Positions 1-4,916 of a stretch of DNA of 6,834 nucleotides are shown here, one piece after another. The position numbers and the translations under genes were made by a program. A model generated the notes under the pieces. It worked only from the letters and a program-made list of their open reading frames with translations, did no database searches and had not been told where the DNA came from. How positions within the stretch are numbered: position 1 is the stretch's first letter; every line of letters begins with the position of its first letter. Source of the DNA: Rhodobacteraceae bacterium UBA2553 (lineage in GTDB: Bacteria > Pseudomonadota > Alphaproteobacteria > Rhodobacterales > Rhodobacteraceae). The DNA lies in NCBI GenBank assembly GCA_002340515.1, contig DDMF01000061.1:1918-8751 (forward strand), read 5' to 3'.

Positions 1-1
1 C

Positions 2-667
2 ACCGGTGTGATCGAGGCCGCGAGCGAGCGGTTTGGTCAAGCCCCGGATCTCGATGTGACGATTTCTGTGCCAAATGGCGAAGCACTGGCGCAAAAGACG
101 TGGAACCCTCGACTTGGAATTGTTGGCGGTCTGTCAATTCTTGGCACCACCGGCATTGTGCGCCCGTTTTCCTGTGCGGCGTGGATTGCATCCATTCACC
201 GTGGCATCGATGTGGCCCGCGCGACGGGATTAACTCATGTTGCGGGATGTACCGGGGCCACGTCCGAAGCAACGGTTCAAGAACTCTATAATCTTAGCGA
301 AGGGGCCATGATTGATATGGGCGACTTTGCCGGGGGCATGTTGAAATACCTTGCCCGGCACCCGGTGGATCGTGCCACCATTGGCGGCGGTATTGGAAAG
401 CTGACCAAACTGGCACAAGGGGCGCGGGATCTGCATTCCGGGCGCAGTCAGGTGGATTTTGATCTCTTGGCCCAATGGTTGGGCGATGACGATGTTAGGA
501 ATATGAACACTGCCCTTCAAGCTTTTGAAAAGCATGGAGAATGCATGTCTCAATTGATTGCGGACCGGGCCTTGGATCAAGTCAGGTTTTTCCTGCGCGA
601 TGCGTCTTGTGTGCCGGATGTCGTGGTGATTGACCGCAAAGGTGCGGTAATTGCGCGGGCAAAATGA
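2..667 (+). CDS. cbiD: Cobalt-precorrin-5B C1-methyltransferase CbiD (5'-truncated by window edge)
   Basis: CbiD transfers a methyl group from S-adenosylmethionine to C-1 of (cobalt-)precorrin-5B, giving precorrin-6A in cytoplasmic cobalamin synthesis. The frame is open to the left edge, so the first visible codon is internal. About 221 residues are present against a usual length near 360, so roughly the C-terminal 60% is seen. Recognisable family blocks are GGLSILGTTGIV followed by RPFSCAAW, the segment GGGIGKLTKLAQGARDLHSG, and the nearby SQVDFDLLA. The TGA stop overlaps the ATG of the next gene in an ATGA arrangement, and that gene encodes the following pathway step, which supports the call. 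CbiD is the counterpart of the unrelated CobF of the classical aerobic pathway. No frameshift is seen. The family assignment is secure; whether the substrate carries cobalt here cannot be told from sequence. Confidence 0.93.
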   Translation, partial: TGVIEAASERFGQAPDLDVTISVPNGEALAQKTWNPRLGIVGGLSILGTTGIVRPFSCAAWIASIHRGIDVARATGLTHVAGCTGATSEATVQELYNLSEGAMIDMGDFAGGMLKYLARHPVDRATIGGGIGKLTKLAQGARDLHSGRSQVDFDLLAQWLGDDDVRNMNTALQAFEKHGECMSQLIADRALDQVRFFLRDASCVPDVVVIDRKGAVIARAK

Positions 668-1416
668 GCGGCGGGTTAAAGATCCTTTTGCTGGCCGGAA
701 CGGCGGAGGCACAGGTCTTGGCAAAAGGCTTGGCACATGTGGGCCATCAGGTTGTGGCCTCGCTTGCTGGGGTAACACGCGCGCCGACGCCACTTGCTGT
801 CGCGACGAGAAGCAGTGGGTTTGGCGGGCGACAGGCGCAGGCTGACTATATGCGCAGCGAAGGTTTTGATGTGCTTGTTGATGCGACCCATCCATTTGCA
901 GAAAAGATCACCCATCGCAGCCATGAAATTTGCAAGGAGATGGCGCTTCCGTATCTGCGTCTAAGTCGCCCCGCATGGGTGCCGGCCCCGGGCGAGATCT
1001 GGCATCACATAGCAACAGTTGATGAGTTATCGGCCCTTATCCCATTGGACGAAAAGGTGTTCCTGGCTACTGGTGCACAAAGCAGCGATATTGCGCAGGC
1101 TTTGCCGGGGCGGGTGCTGTTTTGTCGGCGCATAGAGGCGGGACCAGAGCCTTTCGCCCTGTCCGGGGGATGGATCATCGGGCGCCCCCCCTTTTCTGTG
1201 GATGCGGAGGTCGCCCTGTTTCAGCAGCTAGAGACCACTTGGATTGTGGCGAAAAACGCGGGTGGGCCAGCGCGGGCAAAGCTGGCGGCCGCGCAGGAAC
1301 TGGGGCTGTCTGTGGCGATGATTGATCGGCCGCAAGGCCCGGATGCGCCAACCGTGGACAGTGTGAACGCCGCCTTGGATTGGGTGTTAGATTTGACGGT
1401 GCGTCAGAATGGATGA
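664..1416 (+). CDS. cobK: Precorrin-6A reductase CobK/CbiJ
   Basis: This enzyme reduces precorrin-6A (or its cobalt form) to precorrin-6B with NADPH, directly after the CbiD step. The 250-residue length is normal for the family. Visible signatures are the N-terminal nucleotide-binding-like start KILLLAGTAEA (6-16), DATHPFA (73-79), GRPPF (173-177), KNAGG (197-201) and MIDRP (219-223). The DATHPFA and KNAGG blocks are the most diagnostic. The ATG is chosen because it overlaps the cbiD stop by four bases (ATGA). No good Shine-Dalgarno precedes it, so it is probably translated by coupling to cbiD. The name cobK is used by usual alphaproteobacterial convention; cbiJ is the equivalent name in the cobalt-early pathway, and sequence alone does not separate them firmly. 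Confidence 0.93.
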   Translation: MSGGLKILLLAGTAEAQVLAKGLAHVGHQVVASLAGVTRAPTPLAVATRSSGFGGRQAQADYMRSEGFDVLVDATHPFAEKITHRSHEICKEMALPYLRLSRPAWVPAPGEIWHHIATVDELSALIPLDEKVFLATGAQSSDIAQALPGRVLFCRRIEAGPEPFALSGGWIIGRPPFSVDAEVALFQQLETTWIVAKNAGGPARAKLAAAQELGLSVAMIDRPQGPDAPTVDSVNAALDWVLDLTVRQNG

Positions 1417-2038
1417 ACCTGTGATCCTTGGCCCTGACTGTTTGCGCGAAGGGGCCAATTGGCTGGTGAAGCAAGACGCGCGATTTTCGCAGGTGATTGA
1501 GGTAATTGATGAAATTCCGCTGCGCCTGCGCGGAGATGGGTTTGAGGCGGTGTTCTCCGCCATCATCGGCCAGCAAGTCTCAACAGCGTCAGCCACAGCC
1601 ATTTGGGCACGGATTGTGGGGGCCGGGATGGTCACGCCAGAGCGGGTTTCTGCCGCCAGTGATGCAGATCTCGCCGCATTGGGGTTGTCACGACCAAAGA
1701 TCAAATATGCCCATGCCTTGGCACGTGCTGATATTGATTATCCTGCCTTGCGCAGCGCCCCGGCGGCAGAGGTGATCAAAACCCTTACAGCCGTGTCTGG
1801 CATTGGCGAATGGACCGCCGAGATTTATGTGCTGTTTTCATTGGGTCGTGCCGATATTTTTCCTGCCGGGGATTTGGCCCTGCAAGAGGCGGCGAAAGTG
1901 CTTTTTTCACTACCTGCGCGCCCAACTTCGCGTGAGATGCGCGTGATGTCTGACGCGTGGTCGCCGTGGCGGGGCGTTGCGGCGCGGCTGTTGTGGGCCT
2001 ATTACCGCATAATCAAAAAGAGAGAAGGGATCCGTTGA
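1409..2038 (+). CDS. DNA-3-methyladenine glycosylase II (AlkA-like, HhH-GPD family)
   Basis: This is a base-excision-repair glycosylase expected to remove alkylated purines such as 3-methyladenine. The 209-residue protein has the HhH-GPD fold signature: FEAVFSAIIGQQVSTASA (45-62), a helix-hairpin-helix at about 124-147 centred on VSGIGEWTAE, then IFPAGDLAL, in which D155 aligns with the catalytic aspartate of AlkA. SPWRGVAARLLW (185-196) is the usual C-terminal block. It lacks the N-terminal domain of the roughly 280-residue E. coli AlkA, as many compact bacterial homologues do. The ATG lies 8 bases inside cobK with no obvious Shine-Dalgarno, which suggests coupled translation. Nothing ties it functionally to cobalamin synthesis. 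The family is certain; exact base preference (AlkA, Mag-like or other) is not, so no symbol is given. Confidence 0.9.
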   Translation: MDEPVILGPDCLREGANWLVKQDARFSQVIEVIDEIPLRLRGDGFEAVFSAIIGQQVSTASATAIWARIVGAGMVTPERVSAASDADLAALGLSRPKIKYAHALARADIDYPALRSAPAAEVIKTLTAVSGIGEWTAEIYVLFSLGRADIFPAGDLALQEAAKVLFSLPARPTSREMRVMSDAWSPWRGVAARLLWAYYRIIKKREGIR

Positions 2039-2733
2039 TGTTACGCATATTGGACGCACACCGCAAACCTGCGGCCTCAGGCACAACCAAATCAGTGGTG
2101 GTGTTTTTGCATGGGTATGGCGCGGATGGCGCGGATTTGTTGGGCTTGTCCGACCCGCTGTCGGAACACATGCCGGACACGGTGTTTATTGCGCCAGATG
2201 CGCCTGAAAAATGCGTGAACAACCCGATGGGTTATCAGTGGTTCCCGATCCCTTGGTTGGATGGCTCATCAGAAGAAGACAGCCTGCGTGGCGTCGAGAT
2301 GGCGGATGCCGACATCAACAATTTTCTTGATAATGTGTTGAAGGAAGAGGGGATAACCCCTTCGCAGCTCGTCGTTTTTGGCTTTTCGCAAGGGACAATG
2401 TTGTCGCTGCGCGTTTTGCCGAAGCGGGCTGAGCCTGTCGCTGGGCTGGTGGCGTTTTCGGGGCGGATGCTGGAGCCGGATGATTTTGCTGACCATGTTG
2501 TCTCTAAGCCGCCTGTGTTGCTGGTGCATGGGGATCAGGACGACATGGTGCCACCTGCGCATTTCACTGAAAGCGGTCAAATTCTTGAGGCCAATGGGTT
2601 TGAAACCTATGGCTATATCATGAAGGGCACCGGTCATGGCATCGACATGGAGGGCCTGTCGGTGGCGATGCAATTCATGCTCGACAAACTCGGGATTAAG
2701 CCGATGCAAAAGGGCGAGGATGACGGGCAGTAA
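2038..2733 (+). CDS. Alpha/beta-hydrolase, phospholipase/carboxylesterase family (YpfH-like)
   Basis: This is a cytoplasmic serine hydrolase of the phospholipase/carboxylesterase (acyl-protein-thioesterase-like) family; the natural substrate is unknown. From the ATG at 2038 the protein is 231 residues, usual for the family. It has the oxyanion-side motif FLHGYGADG (23-31), the nucleophile elbow GFSQG with S117, the acid motif HGDQDDMVP with D168 as the likely catalytic Asp, and GTGHGID with H200. No signal peptide or membrane segment is seen. The frame is open upstream to a possible start at 1957, but 2038 is preferred: AGAAGGGA lies 7 bases ahead, the ATG shares one base with the glycosylase stop (TGATG), and homology-like sequence begins with MLRILDAH. 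It is the last gene of the packed block, followed by a long non-coding stretch. Confidence 0.88.
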   Translation: MLRILDAHRKPAASGTTKSVVVFLHGYGADGADLLGLSDPLSEHMPDTVFIAPDAPEKCVNNPMGYQWFPIPWLDGSSEEDSLRGVEMADADINNFLDNVLKEEGITPSQLVVFGFSQGTMLSLRVLPKRAEPVAGLVAFSGRMLEPDDFADHVVSKPPVLLVHGDQDDMVPPAHFTESGQILEANGFETYGYIMKGTGHGIDMEGLSVAMQFMLDKLGIKPMQKGEDDGQ

Positions 2734-2756
2734 CCGTCAGTTTCCGCGTAACTTCC

Positions 2757-2790
2757 CCGTCATATCCCTGTCATCTCGCCCCGCTATGCA
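2757..2790 (+). promoter_or_regulatory. Candidate Pho box with PhoB-type promoter
   Basis: Positions 2757-2774 read CCGTCAT-ATCC-CTGTCAT: two 7-base direct repeats with a 4-base spacer, an 11-base period. They match the known PhoB consensus CTGTCAT-N4-CTGTCAT with one mismatch. A hexamer TATGCA begins 10 bases after the second repeat (2785-2790). In E. coli phoA the -10 also starts 10 bases after the box, which replaces a -35 element. A weaker third repeat, GCGTAAC, lies 11 bases upstream (2746-2752). Predicted transcription starts near 2797 and runs rightwards. The -10 is poor (3 of 6 consensus bases), as is common for activator-dependent promoters. No regulator gene is in the window, so PhoB control is inference from the site alone. 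Confidence 0.55.
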
Positions 2791-2815
2791 GAAGGCGGCC
2801 CCACGATCTAGGGGG

Positions 2816-2843
2816 TTGTTTGGTTGTCTATCCCATATATAGT
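2816..2843 (+). promoter_or_regulatory. Weak second promoter candidate
   Basis: TTGTTT (2816-2821) and TATAGT (2838-2843) are separated by 16 bases. TATAGT differs from the -10 consensus at one position and TTGTTT keeps the TTG of the -35. Transcription would begin near 2850, just before the 20-base palindrome, so the palindrome would form the 5' end of the RNA or act as an operator. The evidence is only hexamer similarity in an A/T-richer stretch, so this is a suggestion. Confidence 0.25.
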
Positions 2844-2856
2844 CAACCTATGCGTA

Positions 2857-2876
2857 GGGGCGAGAGCTCTCGCCCC
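2857..2876. repeat. Perfect 20-base palindrome
   Basis: GGGGCGAG-AGCT-CTCGCCCC is identical to its own reverse complement over all 20 bases. As RNA it can fold into an 8-bp G/C-rich stem with an AGCU loop. It is not followed by a T run, so it is not a terminator. It sits just downstream of two promoter candidates and could be a 5'-stabilising stem or a dimeric protein-binding site. Half of it recurs nearby: TCTCGCCCCG is found at 2774-2783 and 2868-2877, and GGGCGAG at 2858-2864 and 2914-2920. Confidence 0.8.
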
Positions 2877-2979
2877 GTAGTGGTCGTGGCATTGGTCGCG
2901 GCATTTAATTGCAGGGCGAGGAAACTGTCACAATGGATGGCGATTTCAAACGAACAGATATGCCGGGACCAGAGCCGAT

Positions 2980-2994
2980 GGGCGTTTTGCGCCC
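2980..2994 (+). other. Small G/C hairpin inside the candidate RNA
   Basis: GGGCG-TTTTG-CGCCC gives a perfect 5-bp stem with a 5-base loop. No U tract follows, so it is a structural element of the candidate RNA rather than a terminator. Short hairpins of this kind arise often by chance in G+C-rich DNA; it is listed because it lies between the palindrome and the terminator. Confidence 0.35.
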
Positions 2995-3065
2995 TGTTGC
3001 AGCCTGGCGAAATGTTTGGCCAAATACATGGCCGAGTATGATTGGTTTTCAAAATTTACCGTTGC

Positions 3066-3094
3066 AAAGGCGCGTGGATTTCACGCGCTTTTTT
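3066..3094 (+). terminator. Rho-independent terminator upstream of the HNH gene
   Basis: A perfect 7-bp stem GCGCGTG (3070-3076) / CACGCGC (3082-3088) encloses the loop GATTT and is followed directly by TTTTTT (3089-3094), then ATT. The A-tract AAAG ahead of the stem can pair with the start of the T-tract, extending the hairpin; this also makes it potentially active on the opposite strand. It is the only textbook intrinsic terminator in the window. It lies about 335 bases after the esterase stop, so it more likely ends a transcript that begins within the gap than simply closing the upstream operon. It leaves only 44 bases before the HNH start, with no convincing promoter in them. Confidence 0.8.
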
Positions 3095-3138
3095 ATTGTG
3101 CCCGTCGAATGTTTTGGCCCATTGGGCAGGGGGGCGTC

Positions 3139-3702
3139 ATGAATGCGATGACAAATATGCGCACGCTGGTGTTGAACGCCGATATGCAGCCGCTGAGCTA
3201 TGCGCCATTGTCGATCTGGAGTTGGCAAAGTGCTTTGGTGGCCGTGCTGCAAGACCGGGTGATCGAGGTGCGCACCTATGAGGATGTAGTGGTGCATTCC
3301 GCCACGCAAGCCTTCGAAGTGCCCTCGGTGATTGCGCTGAAACGCTACCGGAAACGGAAAAACGTCTCCTTTACCCGGTATAACGTGTTCTTGCGCGATG
3401 AATTTCGCTGTCAATATTGTGGCGAGCAGTTCGATATCCGCGATTTGACCTTTGATCATGTCGTGCCGCGCAGTAAAAATGGCGGGTCAAACTGGCATAA
3501 TATTGCGACGTGTTGCGGGGCAGATAACCTCCGCAAGGCCAATCGCACGCCGGAACAGGCGGGGATGAAGCTGCGGCGAAAACCCTATGAACCCACGGCG
3601 CATGAACTTGATGCCGCGGCGCGCCGTTTGCCCTATCCGCGTGAAAGATTGCACCAGACCTGGATGGATTTCCTGTATTGGGACACGGAGCTTGAAGGGT
3701 AG
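3139..3702 (+). CDS. HNH endonuclease family protein with altered second zinc knuckle
   Basis: This is a 187-residue HNH-type protein, a metal-dependent nuclease fold; the biological target is unknown. The N-terminal region (TLVLNADMQPLSYAPLS, about 9-25) is typical of a chromosomal bacterial HNH family. The HNH core lies at 91-133: CQYC (91-94), TFDHVVPRS (104-112, catalytic-type D106-H107), WHN (119-121), and CCGADNLRK (125-133). The second knuckle should read CxxC before the Asn, but the fourth ligand position is Asp129. The start at 3139 is chosen because A followed by six G (3128-3134) precedes it closely and TLVLNAD follows within a few residues; an open frame extends back to 3016 but runs through the terminator. 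A solitary gene with no methylase or toxin partner, so a restriction role is not supported. Confidence 0.85.
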   Translation: MNAMTNMRTLVLNADMQPLSYAPLSIWSWQSALVAVLQDRVIEVRTYEDVVVHSATQAFEVPSVIALKRYRKRKNVSFTRYNVFLRDEFRCQYCGEQFDIRDLTFDHVVPRSKNGGSNWHNIATCCGADNLRKANRTPEQAGMKLRRKPYEPTAHELDAAARRLPYPRERLHQTWMDFLYWDTELEG

Positions 3703-3806
3703 TGCACTGATTTCCGACCCGGCAATGTCGCTCTGGGCATGACGAAGGGCAGCGCAGCTGTTAGCGTGGCAACATTCTGTGCCGTTACATGTCGCACAGG
3801 TGAAAC

Positions 3807-3812
3807 AGGAGG
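3807..3812 (+). promoter_or_regulatory. Ribosome-binding site fixing the ureohydrolase start
   Basis: AGGAGG ends 5 bases before the ATG at 3818 and selects that start over an in-frame upstream codon at 3779. The preceding gap (3703-3806) shows no convincing promoter or terminator. Confidence 0.75.
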
Positions 3813-3817
3813 ATGCC

Positions 3818-4777
3818 ATGCCCCGCACGCCAGATGATTTTTTCACACCCATTTCCGGCTTTGTCCTGCCGCGCTTTGCGGGCGTGCCGACCTTCATGCG
3901 CCTGCCGCATGTGGATTTTGATCATCCTCGGTTTGGGGATGTTGATGTTGGCCTGATCGGTGCGCCCTGGGATGGGGGCACCACCAATCGCCCCGGCCCA
4001 CGCCACGGTCCCCGCCAGCTGCGCGATATGTCCACGATGATCCGCGCGCAAAACGGCGCCACTGGTGTGCGCCCGTTTGAGGCGGTGAACTGTGCCGATC
4101 TTGGCGATGTGGCCCCAAACCCCGCTGATGTGATGGACAGTCTGGCGCGGATGCAGGCGTTTTACGACCGGGTGAAAGCCGCCGGAATCCGGCCGCTGAC
4201 GGGCGGGGGCGATCATCTGTGCACCTTGCCCATTCTCCGGGCGCTGGCCAAAGATGGCCCGCTGGGGATGGTGCATTTTGACAGCCACACCGACCTGTTT
4301 CACTCGTATTTTGATGGGACGATGTATACCCATGGCACCCCGTTTCGCCGCGCGGTGGAAGAGGGGCTTTTAGATCCAAAACGCGTTGTGATGATCGGCA
4401 TTCGCGGCACTGCTTATGACAATGAAGACCGGGATTTTGCCGACCGGGTTGGTATTCGTGTGATCGGGATCGAGGAATTTCATGCGCGCGGTGTTGACGA
4501 TGTTATGGTCGAAGCATGTGGTATTGTCGGAACTCAGGAAACCTATGTCAGCTATGATATTGATTTTGTTGACCCGGCCTTTGCACCGGGCACCGGCACG
4601 CCGGAAGTGGGCGGCCCCAGTTCCTATCAAGCGCTTCAGGTGGTGCGTGCGCTGGCGGGCGTGAACATTATTGGCGCAGATTTGGTCGAGGTTTCTCCTC
4701 CTTTTGATGCATCAGGCGCAACCGCCTATCTTGGCGCGTCGATCATGTTTGAACTGCTCTGTGTCATGGTGTCATAA
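3818..4777 (+). CDS. Agmatinase-family ureohydrolase (SpeB-like)
   Basis: This is a binuclear-manganese hydrolase that cleaves a guanidino compound, releasing urea. The best guess is agmatine to putrescine, but guanidinobutyrate or a related substrate is possible. The 319-residue length fits. All six expected Mn ligands are visible: H133 in GGGDH, D155, H157 and D159 in HFDSHTD, D247 and D249 in SYDIDFVDP. E263 in GTGTPEVGG is the conserved substrate-side acid. GAPWDGGTTNRPGPRHGP (48-65) and YTHGTPFRRA (170-179) are agmatinase-type blocks. DSHTD replaces the commoner DAHxD, a mild variation. The gene stands alone between HNH and zwf, with no arginine decarboxylase, transporter or regulator beside it to define the substrate, so the symbol is left blank. 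Confidence 0.88.
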   Translation: MPRTPDDFFTPISGFVLPRFAGVPTFMRLPHVDFDHPRFGDVDVGLIGAPWDGGTTNRPGPRHGPRQLRDMSTMIRAQNGATGVRPFEAVNCADLGDVAPNPADVMDSLARMQAFYDRVKAAGIRPLTGGGDHLCTLPILRALAKDGPLGMVHFDSHTDLFHSYFDGTMYTHGTPFRRAVEEGLLDPKRVVMIGIRGTAYDNEDRDFADRVGIRVIGIEEFHARGVDDVMVEACGIVGTQETYVSYDIDFVDPAFAPGTGTPEVGGPSSYQALQVVRALAGVNIIGADLVEVSPPFDASGATAYLGASIMFELLCVMVS

Positions 4778-4887
4778 ACGCGTTTCGACCGGTGGTGATT
4801 GTCGGGATCAAAAGGGCTTTTACCTGTGTTGAATGCGGTGGTAGACTTTTGGAACCACTTGGGTTAACTACGCGGACAAAACGCTTC

Positions 4888-4899
4888 GTTAGCGCTAAC
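4888..4899. promoter_or_regulatory. LacI-type operator palindrome upstream of zwf
   Basis: GTTAGCGCTAAC is a perfect 12-bp palindrome with the central CG typical of LacI-family operators. It ends 17 bases before the zwf ATG and 7 bases before the GGAG ribosome-binding site. A tentative promoter, TAGACT (4842-4847) with TTAACT (4864-4869), would start transcription near 4876, so a bound repressor would sit in the early transcribed region. In Rhodobacter sphaeroides the LacI-family regulator CceR is known to control Entner-Doudoroff genes including zwf; assignment to CceR here is inference, since no regulator gene is in view and I have not compared the site with the published motif. Confidence 0.5.
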
Positions 4900-4916
4900 A
4901 CAATACGGAGATCCCC

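Larger units (their letters stand above)
2797..3094 (+). ncRNA. Candidate small RNA or structured leader in the 405-base gap
   Basis: This is a predicted transcription unit without a recognised protein, bounded by the Pho-box promoter (start near 2797) or the weaker promoter at 2816-2843 (start near 2850), and by the strong Rho-independent terminator ending at 3094. The transcript would be about 240-300 nt. It contains a perfect 20-base palindrome (2857-2876), a hairpin GGGCG-TTTTG-CGCCC (2980-2994) and TTTGGCCAAA (3015-3024). It resembles no RNA family I recognise: I looked for tRNA, SRP RNA, tmRNA, RNase P and cobalamin-riboswitch features and saw none. It could equally be an attenuated 5' leader for the HNH gene at 3139. 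A 69-codon frame (2933-3142) lies in its second half and may or may not be translated. Confidence 0.35.

Noticed and set aside
230..895. 221-codon minus-strand frame across cbiD and cobK
   Set aside because: Antisense shadow of two well-supported genes; no motif, and it spans their junction.
1957..2037. Upstream extension of the esterase frame inside the glycosylase gene
   Set aside because: The added 27 residues match no family feature, and the ATG at 2038 has a good Shine-Dalgarno and a tight stop/start overlap.
2799..2821. CCCC-ACGATCTA-GGGG followed by a T-rich stretch, as a terminator for the esterase operon
   Set aside because: Only a 4-bp stem with an 8-base loop, and the following bases (GTTGTTT) are interrupted by G. 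Too weak to call.
3139..3702. HNH gene as part of a restriction or other defence system
   Set aside because: No methyltransferase, helicase, immunity gene or mobile-element mark lies beside it; neighbours are housekeeping genes.
3759..3774. TGTTAGCG..AACA before the ureohydrolase, sharing GTTAGCG with the zwf operator
   Set aside because: Only about five of eight half-site positions are symmetric and the spacing differs from the zwf palindrome, so a shared regulator is not supported.
3778..3798. Inverted repeat TGTGC / GCACA just before the ureohydrolase ribosome-binding site
   Set aside because: Five-base arms with an 11-base loop are expected by chance; no wider symmetry or regulatory motif was found.
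4810..4821. AAAAGGGCTTTT after the ureohydrolase as a terminator
   Set aside because: The arms are too close to form a loop of useful size, and no separate G/C stem precedes the T run.
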